From Candidatus Methylomirabilis sp. (lineage in GTDB: Bacteria > Patescibacteriota > Patescibacteriia > DYHP01), in assembly GCA_020724105.1 (NCBI GenBank), contig DYHP01000016.1, positions 1-19,746 of the forward strand: a stretch of DNA of 19,746 nt. The letters are read 5' to 3'. Under the pieces are notes generated by a model. It saw nothing but the letters and a program-made list of their open reading frames with translations, ran no database searches and was not told where the DNA came from. Shown in pieces: positions 1 to 7,010 of this stretch. Numbering within the stretch: the first letter of the stretch is position 1; every line of letters begins with the position of its first letter. Position numbers and translations under genes: made by a program.

Positions 1-20
1 CTTTAATGTAATTGATTTAA

Positions 21-46
21 TGTAGCCGCAGGCTTTAGCCTGCGTT
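21..46 (+). repeat. REP-like palindrome with 5' GTAG
   Basis: GTAG (22-25) is followed by a hairpin with arms CGCAGGC (27-33) and GCCTGCG (38-44) around a TTTA loop. The same design occurs at 7236-7261 inside cysS, where one arm pair is changed from A-T to G-C on both sides, and near the RAYT gene at 16614-16726 and 17219-17242. A 9-bp direct repeat, TTTAATGTA, lies just before it at 2-10 and 17-25. Confidence 0.75.
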
Positions 47-130
47 ATGTTCTTTTACAATCAAGAAACAAAAGGAAAGGAAGACCTGAATCCAGAATTT
101 TCTGGGCGGGTTACTTTTCCCAAATTGGGA

Positions 131-146
131 TCCCGACAAGTCGGGA
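131..146. repeat. Short palindrome, TCCCGAC/GTCGGGA family
   Basis: Seven-base arms TCCCGAC and GTCGGGA surround AA. The same core recurs at 5585-5600, 6840-6855, 12781-12794 and in the centre of 18773-18810. Here it lies in the leader of the gene at 182. It explains why the reading frame runs open upstream of the real start. Confidence 0.7.
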
Positions 147-181
147 CTTTCCAACCTTCAAAAAACATTGGAGGATTTAAA

Positions 182-1015
182 ATGACAAAGGAAATCAAAG
201 CGCTCAAAGAACTGGGAATCGAAGTCAATCTTCTCACGGAGGAAGGAAGGGAAATCATCCCCGAGGAAGACGGCTACATTAGCGGCTCCTTGGCCGACAA
301 GGTGGCAATCCACGTCGCCATCCCCCGAGAAAGCAAGTTCTACGCTTTCATCGTGGACAACAAAAAGAACGTCGCCCTTTCCAGAGACCGAACCAAGGGC
401 AACGGACCGTTGAAAATTTCCCAGGTTGTCGTGCCCGTTGAGTGGTCGGAGAGATACCAGGTGTTCACCACCCGGTTTCCCCACAACAACATCAGGATGA
501 TGCAGCTCGAGAGCGACGGCTACATCGCCCTCTGGCGCGTTTCACTCATCAGCCAGAACGGCAATTTCTTCCTGGCGGCCGAAATCACTCACGGAGCCAA
601 CTGTTACCGCGATGACGGAAAGGTGGTCTGCCCCGACCTCAAGTGGGATTCTCTCAACGTAGTTCTCACCAGCCTCATGTCCGCGGACATGATCGACCGG
701 CTTCCCGACATCAACGAGAGCGCCAGCGAGTACATCCCCCCGCCCGAAGTCGCAAAAGAGAGCGTCGGAAAGGCCTATGCGCCGGGCACGGCCAGAGTAG
801 TCTGGTGGAGCACGGCCGAGGGCTACGGACGCCTCATCACTCCCAAAGGCAATGCCAGGGTCTACTGGAAGCAGGTCAGCCGTCCGGACAACAGCCGTCG
901 CGCCTACCTCAAAGTGGGCGAACTCGTCACCTACACCGAGATCCGCGAGCCCGAGCACGTGATGCCTCACGGCACCAAGTTCAAGCTCGAGGCCTACGGC
1001 GTCAAGCCGCTCTGA
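182..1015 (+). CDS. GC-rich protein with C-terminal cold-shock-like domain
   Basis: The product is 277 residues. The start at 182 is chosen because GGAGG (170-174) sits seven bases upstream; the open frame continues up to 47, but only through palindromic leader. Residues about 204-277 look like a cold-shock domain: an ARVVWW strand, EGYGRLITPKG in the place of the RNP1 KGFGFI region, VYW near the RNP2 position, and a closing strand ending in GVKPL. That suggests single-stranded RNA or DNA binding, which is inferred. The first ~190 residues are not recognised and have no membrane segment. Base composition is unusual: 34/60 GC at 241-300 and 37/60 at 841-900, against 26/60 at 2401-2460 in the secretion ATPase. 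A leader with a strong ribosome site and a following terminator make it a self-contained single-gene unit, possibly acquired by transfer. Confidence 0.8.
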   Translation: MTKEIKALKELGIEVNLLTEEGREIIPEEDGYISGSLADKVAIHVAIPRESKFYAFIVDNKKNVALSRDRTKGNGPLKISQVVVPVEWSERYQVFTTRFPHNNIRMMQLESDGYIALWRVSLISQNGNFFLAAEITHGANCYRDDGKVVCPDLKWDSLNVVLTSLMSADMIDRLPDINESASEYIPPPEVAKESVGKAYAPGTARVVWWSTAEGYGRLITPKGNARVYWKQVSRPDNSRRAYLKVGELVTYTEIREPEHVMPHGTKFKLEAYGVKPL

Positions 1016-1059
1016 TTCCTTCCACTTTCTTTCCTTTCATTTTTTCGCAATCCCGCCCG

Positions 1060-1092
1060 GGGCTCGCATCAGTCGAGCCCTTTTTCCTTTTT
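1060..1092 (+). terminator. Rho-independent terminator of the GC-rich gene
   Basis: The stem is GGGCTCG (1060-1066) with CGAGCCC (1074-1080) and a seven-base loop. It is followed by TTTTTCCTTTTT. It lies 45 bases after the stop of the gene ending at 1015. Confidence 0.85.
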
Positions 1093-1427
1093 GTAATTGA
1101 ATTTTATCTTTTGTAAATAACATCCTCCCTACCCCAACTTAAAGTCGGGGCGGTGAGGAGGATGTCATTAGGATGTGATTAGTTTGATAGTTCCAACTAT
1201 CAAACTATTTATAAGATGCGGTCGTGTGTTATAAATAGTAAAATTTTTCCATTAAATTCAAGTCACAGAAATATAACACACAGTTACTTAAGGGAGTCGG
1301 ACTCCTCCTAGTTTATAAAAAACCAAAAACCAAGGCCGATGCCTTGGTTATTTCTTTTATGAAAAAATTCAAAAATGTGATTTTTGTGTTTTTATGCTTT
1401 TGTTTTTAATCTTTGGTTTTTAATTTT
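1093..1427. other. Gene-free stretch with stacked inverted repeats
   Basis: I see no gene here. It holds four inverted repeats: a long imperfect palindrome at 1121-1164 with outer arms CATCCTCC and GGAGGATG; a perfect palindrome with 13-base arms at 1180-1207 (TAGTTTGATAGTT, two-base loop); arms CTATTTATA and TATAAATAG at 1205-1213 and 1230-1238; and arms GTGTGTTATA and TATAACACAC at 1224-1233 and 1272-1281. A terminator follows at 1328-1349. The later stems overlap, so only some could form together. It could be a structured RNA, a repeat element or a relic of insertion. It matches no RNA family I recognise. Confidence 0.5.
1316..1358. terminator. Bidirectional terminator between convergent units
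   Basis: The stem AACCAAGGC (1328-1336) pairs with GCCTTGGTT (1341-1349) around CGAT. Reading on the minus strand it is followed by TTTGGTTTTTT, so it closes the minus-strand unit ending at 1428. The plus-strand side has a weaker T-rich tail (ATTTCTTTT). Confidence 0.8.
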
Positions 1428-2300
1428 TTATTTTTTAAGTATATTCTCCACCGCGGACCATTGCGACGGCGCGTCGCGGGGAATTACTATCGTGACTTCG
1501 TCGCCCGGCTCTCCTTTGAAATAGGTAACGCTCGCCCGCAAAACTTTCCATTTTTTACCCTCTCCTAAAACATAATATTGGTCGGGCCCCTCGTCATGCG
1601 CCAAAATACCCACCACCCTCTTCCTTTCAATGGGCGCAATTTGTTTGTAGACGAAAGAGCCGTCTTGTTTTATCGTAAGTTTAAGCAAGTCTCCTTCAAC
1701 TAATTTTGATTTGGAGGCGTAATTCGGCGGAACCGGATATTTGTTGCCGTCCTCCGCCACCATTCCCTCGCCGTCGAAAACGCCCTCAACAATTTTTAAA
1801 CCCGACGCCTCTTCTTTTGCCGTTTTTGAAACAGTAAGTTTCTTAGACAGTTCCTCCAGTTCATCTTTGGAAACGGCGCCGCTTAAAAGTTCGGTAATTC
1901 TTGATAATTCATTTTTAATGTTCTCAACAATGTCTTTAATGATTACGAATTTTGAAGCGGAAACTTCTTCCGTTCCTTCGTTCTTTGATTCATCAATTTC
2001 TTTATCCCCCGGTTCTTCTTTGATAGGACCGATAGGACTAATAAGTCCAATAGGTTCAATAGGACTAATAGGACTAATAGAACTAATAGGACTAATAGGT
2101 CCGATAGGTTCATCAATAGAACTGGCGGATTCTTCCGCATCGCCCTGATTATTAACTAAATTATTAATAATGTCTTGGATTTCCTGCAGTCCTGTCTGCG
2201 CAGGCAGGTCAGGCGCCACTAAACTCCCGTCATCTTTCGGCACCTCAACTTCGTAATAATCTTGGTTTGGATTTGGATTTTGAGTATTTATGTTTGACAT
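1428..2300 (-). CDS. Unrecognised protein with Pro-Ile repeat tract, next to secretion ATPase
   Basis: The product is 290 residues, with no signal peptide or membrane segment. I do not recognise a family. Four parts can be seen: an acidic, Asn/Pro-rich N-terminus; a low-complexity tract at residues 65-93 made of GPI, SPI and EPI triplets, encoded by near-identical 9-base DNA units at about 2024-2110; a charged helical stretch (about 115-165); and a C-terminal domain (about 168-290) rich in beta strands with several Gly-Asp turns. Residues 31-38 are encoded by a palindrome at 2191-2208. The gene is 64 bases downstream of the ATPase gene and probably in its transcript, so a role with that ATPase is possible. 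No Shine-Dalgarno is evident at this start. Confidence 0.75.
   Translation of the reverse strand: MSNINTQNPNPNQDYYEVEVPKDDGSLVAPDLPAQTGLQEIQDIINNLVNNQGDAEESASSIDEPIGPISPISSISPISPIEPIGLISPIGPIKEEPGDKEIDESKNEGTEEVSASKFVIIKDIVENIKNELSRITELLSGAVSKDELEELSKKLTVSKTAKEEASGLKIVEGVFDGEGMVAEDGNKYPVPPNYASKSKLVEGDLLKLTIKQDGSFVYKQIAPIERKRVVGILAHDEGPDQYYVLGEGKKWKVLRASVTYFKGEPGDEVTIVIPRDAPSQWSAVENILKK
2024..2110 (-). repeat. Degenerate 9-base coding repeat (GPI/SPI units)
   Basis: Successive units of the type CCTATTAGT (minus strand), with CCTATCGGT-like and CCTATTGAA-like variants, encode repeated Pro-Ile-Gly or Pro-Ile-Ser triplets. Near-identical adjacent units could change copy number by slippage without shifting the frame. 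Confidence 0.8.
2191..2208. repeat. In-frame palindrome CCTGTCTG/CAGGCAGG
   Basis: Eight-base arms with one wobble pair surround CG. The palindrome is inside the gene 1428-2300 and encodes part of DLPAQTGL (residues 31-38). It is of the same kind as the palindromes found in frame in cysS, aspS and the carboxypeptidase. Confidence 0.6.
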
Positions 2301-2364
2301 ATCGGTTTTATTTTAGATTTTTTAGATTATAAATTTGGGAATTAGGAATTGGGAATTGGAAATT

Positions 2365-4980
2365 TTATTCCTCATCTTCTAAATCTTCTAACTCAACCAT
2401 CTCTGCTCTTTTTTCTATTTCCTGTTCCGCCAATATCCTGTCTTTGCCGTATTTTAACCGGGAAATTTCTTTAATCGCTTCGGCGATTTTTAGATTCTTT
2501 TTTAAACCGAGCGCTTGCTCATATTTTTTGCTCCAGGGCTCCCAGTGCCTGTAAATCTCCATATTAAAAGGTCTTGATGTCTGACCGGCAATCAAAAGTT
2601 TGATATAGGCGTGGAAATTGGAAAGATTAATCAAGTCGTGCGCGTTAAACACCGGCGCGTATTGTTTTTCCATATATTCGGCGTCTTCGGGACCGATTCT
2701 GAAACAAATCTGCGTTCCGATATTGCCGAAAACCGCGTCTCTGATTTTTGTGTCATTCGGTCTAACCAGTTGGGCGATGAACTGGTGGGTGATGTTCAAA
2801 GAAAGGCGGTATTTTCTGGCTTCAGACAAAACAGAGGCGATCGTATCGGTGGTAAAATTCTGAAATTCATCAATGTAAAGATAAAAATCTTGCCTCTGCT
2901 CTTTGGGCATATCGGCGCGCGACAGAGCCGCCGCCCAAATCTTGCCGACCAAAACCATCCCCAAAAGATAAGCGTTATAATCGCCGATAAGACCCTTGCT
3001 TAAATTTAAAAGAAGAATTTTTCGGTTATCCATCACTTCTCTCAAATTAAAGGCGGTTTTTTGCTGGGAAATAATCGGTCTCATTATATCGCTTGAAATG
3101 AATGGATTCAATTTTGAAGTAATGTACGGCGTCATGTTGGAAAGCGCCGCCTCGCCGCCGGCCTTTTCTGCTTCTTTTGTCCAAAAATCGCGCGTGACTT
3201 GATTTTTGCATTTGCTTAATTTGAAGCGGCGAAAGTCCTCGTCGGCCAGAATTTTGGGAATTTCCATAAGCGTCGAGCCCGATTCCGGATGTTCCATCAC
3301 GAGCAGCATGGCGTTGCGCATATATTGTTCAAACATCGGACCGCCGGTTGCCTTCAAATCATAAAGTTTGTCGAAAATATTAATCATTTCATTGATAACA
3401 AAGGTTTTCTGCTCGGGAAATTTTGGGTCGTATTCCAAAAGATTTAAGCCCATCGGCCTCTCAAAATCCGCCGGGTTGTAATATATAACATCATCAACGC
3501 GGTCCTCAGGAATATAAGACAAAACATCCTCAATCAACTCGCCGTGCGGGTCAATAACGCACACGCCTTCGCCGTTTTTAATGTCCTGCTTTATTAATTC
3601 TTGAAAAAAAGTGCTCTTGCCGGTGCCGGTTTGACCGATGGAATAAAGATGCCGCATTCTGGCCTCTTTGTCCATCCGCACGATTGTTTCTTTGCCGCGA
3701 TAAATATTCCTGCCTAAAACCGCTCCTTCTTCGGGCATATCCAATGGAGCGGGCGCCTTGCGCGCCAAAAGCCACAGAATATTAGGCGTTTCAATATATG
3801 GCGTTGGAAAATGAAATACGCTTGCCAATTCTTCGGTGTTTAAAATAATTTTATTGGCGTCTGAAAAATAACGGAAAACAAAACGGCTGGCTAATTTATT
3901 AATGTTGGGATAAATTTTTTTAAACTCATTGCCGAAATTATAGATATTGTATTGCGCGAAAGCGTTTATAATATTGTTTAAATAAATATCCGCGGTTTCT
4001 TGGCTTGGCGCGGAAGTGATAATGTTGATATTCGCCTCAAAAGCCGCCTTCGACGCCTTTTCTTCAATGCCTTTAATCATTTCCTGCTCTGTTTGGGAAA
4101 TGGGTTTTGCGGGTTCTTTTGCCCCTTCTTCCGTTTTTTTGGTTTGTAAAAATGAAAGGACCTTGCCTAAAAATTTCAAAAATCCGTCGCCGGCCGTGAT
4201 ATCGCTCAAAGATTTCCCTTCTTGCAATTGTTTTGCGACTTTTAATCCATGGCCCCCCCAACCTTTTGGAGCAGGACGCAAAATGAGTTGAATCGCCGCG
4301 CCGTCGCCAGGCGCGACTTTTGACAAGGCCTGCGTTACGGCGTTAAGCGGGTCTGACTCGGATTTTTTATAAGTTTTTATGGGGAAAAAATAGGGTCTCG
4401 CGAACCCAAGCGAAGCGCCGCGCGTGACGCCTTGCGGCGAAAAAATGTTATAATCAACCACCTCTTCAACTTGCGCCGCGGGATACTGGGCGTGGATTTG
4501 CTGTTCAAAAAACGGCTGCCACTCCGCCGGCGTGATTACGTAAAAAACAATTTTCCCGTTATGAACAATTAAATCAAAAGCGAATTCTTTGCCCGCGCCC
4601 AAAAACCATTCTTTCAAACCGCCGCGCGCTTTTAGGCCGGAAAGAGCGGAATAAAAAGTTTCCGCCACGCCGATTAATTCGTGGATTTTAGAAACCGTCA
4701 CTTCGCCCGCCTTTTCCTTCAATTGCGCCTCTTTCGGCAAACTAACGAGCATCACCTTTTTTTGGAAACCGGAGATTTTTCCGTAAACCGCCCGCAAAAT
4801 TACCCGCAGCAACCAACAACCGACAACCAACAACCCAATAACTAAAACTACCCACCAGAATTGGGTTAATCCCGATTTTTGAATCGCTTCGCCGCCCGCC
4901 TTGGCAATCGCTTCAGGGGAAACGGACGGCTGAGGAAGGGTTGGAGATGGAATCATTGGGGAAAGTTGGAACATAAACAT
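2365..4980 (-). CDS. VirB4/VirD4-like type IV secretion ATPase
   Basis: The product is 871 residues. An N-terminal membrane segment lies at about 41-63 (FWWVVLVIGLLVVGCWLL), then a ~370-residue region of unknown role, then a RecA-like motor domain. Visible motifs are Walker A GQTGTGKST (449-457, Lys455), DPHGE (477-481, equivalent to the DPKGE motif of coupling proteins) and Walker B YIDEFQNF with Asp704 and Glu705. This fits the TraG/VirD4/TraD group of membrane motors that move DNA or protein through type IV machinery; Lys-rich and acidic ends flank the motor. No other secretion gene lies beside it, only two unrecognised proteins. Start: two ATGs (4980 and 4974) follow a GGGGGAG; either may be used. 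Substrate cannot be told from sequence. A DNA-translocating HerA-like role is an alternative. Confidence 0.85.
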   Translation of the reverse strand: MFMFQLSPMIPSPTLPQPSVSPEAIAKAGGEAIQKSGLTQFWWVVLVIGLLVVGCWLLRVILRAVYGKISGFQKKVMLVSLPKEAQLKEKAGEVTVSKIHELIGVAETFYSALSGLKARGGLKEWFLGAGKEFAFDLIVHNGKIVFYVITPAEWQPFFEQQIHAQYPAAQVEEVVDYNIFSPQGVTRGASLGFARPYFFPIKTYKKSESDPLNAVTQALSKVAPGDGAAIQLILRPAPKGWGGHGLKVAKQLQEGKSLSDITAGDGFLKFLGKVLSFLQTKKTEEGAKEPAKPISQTEQEMIKGIEEKASKAAFEANINIITSAPSQETADIYLNNIINAFAQYNIYNFGNEFKKIYPNINKLASRFVFRYFSDANKIILNTEELASVFHFPTPYIETPNILWLLARKAPAPLDMPEEGAVLGRNIYRGKETIVRMDKEARMRHLYSIGQTGTGKSTFFQELIKQDIKNGEGVCVIDPHGELIEDVLSYIPEDRVDDVIYYNPADFERPMGLNLLEYDPKFPEQKTFVINEMINIFDKLYDLKATGGPMFEQYMRNAMLLVMEHPESGSTLMEIPKILADEDFRRFKLSKCKNQVTRDFWTKEAEKAGGEAALSNMTPYITSKLNPFISSDIMRPIISQQKTAFNLREVMDNRKILLLNLSKGLIGDYNAYLLGMVLVGKIWAAALSRADMPKEQRQDFYLYIDEFQNFTTDTIASVLSEARKYRLSLNITHQFIAQLVRPNDTKIRDAVFGNIGTQICFRIGPEDAEYMEKQYAPVFNAHDLINLSNFHAYIKLLIAGQTSRPFNMEIYRHWEPWSKKYEQALGLKKNLKIAEAIKEISRLKYGKDRILAEQEIEKRAEMVELEDLEDEE

Positions 4981-4992
4981 ATGAAATTTACT

Positions 4993-5146
4993 CCCCCCGA
5001 TAAATCGGGGGTCGCGAAACTTACTCGCGAAATTTGCTTCGCGAAAATTTCTATTTGCGTCCCGATTTTATCAGGACAAATTTCAGCGACCGCAGGGAGC
5101 GAATTTCAGGGAGCCCCGATGTATCGTCGGGGTAAACTTCGCGACC
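4993..5146. repeat. Composite palindromic element upstream of ATPase gene
   Basis: The whole gap between two minus-strand genes is palindromic. A perfect hairpin CCCCCGAT/ATCGGGGG (4994-5011) overlaps outer arms of the type GGTCGCGAA at 5010-5024, which match in inverted orientation at 5132-5146 with 13 of 15 bases. Repeated TCGCGAA blocks, an imperfect GTCCCGAT hairpin (5059-5076) and a CCCCGA/TCGGGG hairpin (5114-5132) lie inside. It also supplies the ribosome-site-like GGGGGAG of the ATPase gene. Confidence 0.7.
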
Positions 5147-5153
5147 AAATTTC

Positions 5154-5678
5154 TTATTTCTTCTCCGTCTCGGCCATCTCTAAAATTTTATCCGTTTTTA
5201 TCTTCGCCTCTTGCTCGATAAAAAATTTATTGACTCCCGGGATGGTCGCAAGCCACTCCCTGATAATACTCAAAATTTCCTTAACTCTAATTTTGACCCT
5301 TTGAACCAAAATGCGGATTTTTGAGGCGGTTTCCTCTCCCTTGTCTTTAAAAATCTTTTGCTGCTCGGGCGTCATTAAAAGATACACCTGTTCCAAATCC
5401 TCCTCCAAAATCTTTTCAATTTTCTCAACCATCGGATCTTTTGGCAAAACCGCTTCCTCTCCTCCGATCGGAGGCGTTAAGGTTACCTTTTCTTCCACTT
5501 TTCCCTCCTCTTCCTTTTCCGCCGCCGCTTCTTTCGCCTGTTCCGCTCTTTTTTCCGCCTCCGGCTTGGGACCTGCCTCGGAGGTCCCGACTTGTCGGGA
5601 TTCTTCGGGGACAACTTCAATTCCGGCCTCTTTTTGAGGCATCTCTTCTGAAATCCTGTTTTTTCCCTGATCAGCCAT
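5154..5678 (-). CDS. Unrecognised charged helical protein before the secretion ATPase
   Basis: The product is 174 residues, with no signal peptide. I do not recognise a family. The first ~75 residues are low-complexity and highly charged (Glu, Lys, Ala), probably disordered or coiled. The rest (about 80-174) looks like amphipathic helices, with a semi-hydrophobic stretch IREWLATIPGVNKFFIEQEAK near the end that could sit on a membrane. Residues 24-33 (PEESRQVGTS) are encoded by a repeated palindromic unit at 5585-5610. It is the first gene of the minus-strand block with the ATPase and a third protein, and its start lies 67 bases from the palindrome with divergent -10 boxes. A helper role for the ATPase is inference from position only. 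Confidence 0.7.
   Translation of the reverse strand: MADQGKNRISEEMPQKEAGIEVVPEESRQVGTSEAGPKPEAEKRAEQAKEAAAEKEEEGKVEEKVTLTPPIGGEEAVLPKDPMVEKIEKILEEDLEQVYLLMTPEQQKIFKDKGEETASKIRILVQRVKIRVKEILSIIREWLATIPGVNKFFIEQEAKIKTDKILEMAETEKK
5568..5610. repeat. In-frame palindromic unit, TCCCGAC family
   Basis: A stem GGGACCT (5568-5574)/AGGTCCC (5582-5588) overlaps TCCCGAC/GTCGGGA (5585-5600), followed by TTCTTCGGGG. The core plus the CTTCGGGG tail also occurs at 12781-12805 between genes. This copy lies inside the 174-residue protein gene. Confidence 0.65.
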
Positions 5679-5742
5679 ATAAAAAACTGTATAATTCTAA
5701 AATAACTTTATAACTCTAACTTTATAACCATAACTGTATACC

Positions 5743-5766
5743 AGTATACCACAAGTGTGGTATAAT
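5743..5766. promoter_or_regulatory. Divergent extended -10 promoters sharing a 20-bp palindrome
   Basis: The palindrome TATACCACAAGTGTGGTATA (5745-5764) has nine-base arms. On the plus strand it gives TGG-TATAAT (5758-5766), an extended -10 directed at corA. On the minus strand it gives TGG-TATACT (ending at 5743), directed at the gene starting at 5678. Neither has a convincing -35, as is common for extended -10 promoters. The symmetry could also be an operator; the two roles cannot be separated from sequence. Confidence 0.6.
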
Positions 5767-5791
5767 AGAAATAACAAAATCATCCAAACAC

Positions 5792-5834
5792 TCCGAATCT
5801 ATCCAAATGCCTCGAATTATTTGGAGCATTCGGA
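5792..5834 (+). promoter_or_regulatory. Nested hairpin in the corA leader
   Basis: Outer arms TCCGAAT (5792-5798) and ATTCGGA (5828-5834) enclose CCAAAT (5803-5808) and ATTTGG (5819-5824). It lies between the -10 box and the start codon of corA, so it would be in the mRNA leader. It has no T-run and no match to a known Mg2+ riboswitch that I can see. Confidence 0.4.
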
Positions 5835-5859
5835 TAAATTTGTAGATTAGGATTATTTT

Positions 5860-6792
5860 ATGAAAAACCATCTAAACGAAATAAAATTCAGCACCTTCAC
5901 CTGGATTCACTCGGCTTCCATAGATAAAAAGGCGGTGGAAGAAATCGGCAAAAGATTTCGCCTCCACCCCGACGACTTAAAAGAAGTTCTTCCGCCGATT
6001 CAGCGCCCCAAACTTGTGGAAAGGGATAATTGCCTTTTTATGATTTTAATGTACCCTTTTTACGACAAAGAAGCCAAACTGATTGAAATTTCCGAGGTTG
6101 ATTTTTTTATCGCCCGCGATTTTATTGCGACTTTTAACGAAAGCAATAAACTTGAGCCGATTGGCAATTTTATGGAGGCCTGTTCCGGCAATAAACTGCT
6201 TTGCGAGAAAATTATCGCCGCCGGACCCGTCGGCCTGCTTTATGAACTTTTGGACCGCCTCTCAAATCATTGCTTCCCCATGCTTGTCCACATTTCAAAC
6301 GACATAGACACCATAAAAAAACGGCTTTTCAAAGAATATGGAAAGGGCACAATTCTTGAAATTTTAAGGATTAAAACCAATATCGCCAATTTTAGCAAAG
6401 CCATCCAAGGCTATAAAACCATAGTTGATAAACTTATTAGTAAAGAAGCGCCATTTTTGCCCACCGAACAATTAAAAATTTATTTCGACAATCTGGTGGA
6501 GCGCAAAAAAGAAATGTGGGACATGGTTGATAATTTGACCCACATTATCGACGCCTTGCACCAAACCAATGAATCACTTATTTCTTTCAGAATCAATGAA
6601 ATAATGAAAACCCTCACCATTTTTTCCGTCATCGTTGTTCCACTTGCCCTTTTGGCGTCAATTTTCGGGATGAATGTTGTGAACGAAATGCCATTTGTAG
6701 AACACCCTTATGGCTTTTGGATCGTTGTCGGTTTAATGATCGCGGGTGTAATGGCGATGCTCGGAATTTTCAAAAAGAAAAAGTGGCTATAA
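5860..6792 (+). CDS. corA: CorA-family magnesium/divalent cation channel
   Basis: The product is 310 residues, the usual CorA length. It forms homopentameric Mg2+ (also Co2+) channels in the inner membrane. Seen here: a cytoplasmic alpha/beta domain, a long helical region (about 140-250), a first membrane segment (about 248-269), the signature GMN at 270-272 in IFGMNV, a short loop with acidic residues (EMPFVEHP), a second membrane segment (about 283-304) and a basic tail KKKKWL. All are family hallmarks. The gene stands alone on the plus strand, divergent from the secretion ATPase block. It has an extended -10 box ~95 bases upstream and a terminator after a repeat-rich stretch. The ribosome site is weak (AGGAT). 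Confidence 0.96.
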   Translation: MKNHLNEIKFSTFTWIHSASIDKKAVEEIGKRFRLHPDDLKEVLPPIQRPKLVERDNCLFMILMYPFYDKEAKLIEISEVDFFIARDFIATFNESNKLEPIGNFMEACSGNKLLCEKIIAAGPVGLLYELLDRLSNHCFPMLVHISNDIDTIKKRLFKEYGKGTILEILRIKTNIANFSKAIQGYKTIVDKLISKEAPFLPTEQLKIYFDNLVERKKEMWDMVDNLTHIIDALHQTNESLISFRINEIMKTLTIFSVIVVPLALLASIFGMNVVNEMPFVEHPYGFWIVVGLMIAGVMAMLGIFKKKKWL

Positions 6793-6983
6793 CCCTCCGA
6801 CCTTAAGGTAGCGCGAGGCTTCTCGGAGCAAAGCGGAGATTCCGACCTGTCGGAACGACGAAGAATCTCGCGGGAGGACTCCGACTTTAAGTCGGAGGAC
6901 GACCCGTGCGGTTTTTCGTGGGTCACTTCGCTCCCACGAGATTCTTCACTTCGTTCAGAATGACAAGAGAAGAAGGGATCAGG
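6793..6983. repeat. Mosaic of palindromic repeats downstream of corA
   Basis: No gene is seen here. Seen in order: a stem CGCGAG (6812-6817)/CTCGCG (6867-6872) enclosing TTCCGAC-CT-GTCGGAA (6840-6855); a perfect palindrome CTCCGACTT-T-AAGTCGGAG (6879-6897); CGTGGG/CCCACG arms (6917-6938); and a GATTCTTCACTTCGTTCAGA motif at 6940-6959. The last motif resembles one I recall as widespread in bacterial repeats, but I cannot check that here. Confidence 0.7.
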
Positions 6984-7010
6984 ATGACACCATAGAGTGT
7001 CATTTTTTCT
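6984..7010 (+). terminator. Terminator of corA overlapping the end of cysS
   Basis: ATGACAC (6984-6990) pairs with GTGTCAT (6997-7003), followed by TTTTTCTTT on the plus strand. The stem covers the cysS stop codon, so two convergent genes share these bases. No T-run on the minus side. Confidence 0.75.

Noticed and set aside
47..181. An upstream start for the GC-rich gene at position 47
   Set aside because: The added part is AT-rich palindromic leader (131-146 palindrome), and GGAGG at 170-174 marks the ATG at 182.
2024..2110. The 9-base repeats as a CRISPR or iteron array
   Set aside because: Units are contiguous, in frame and encode a clean Pro-Ile repeat inside an open gene; no origin features nearby.
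2611..3202. Plus-strand frames opposite the secretion ATPase, and similar frames opposite cysS, the FtsH-like gene and aspS
   Set aside because: They are shadows of clear minus-strand genes with recognised motifs; none shows domain-like sequence of its own.
6793..6983. A tRNA or other known RNA in the stem-rich stretch after corA
   Set aside because: No acceptor/T-arm pattern was found; the stems are the repeat palindromes seen elsewhere in the window.
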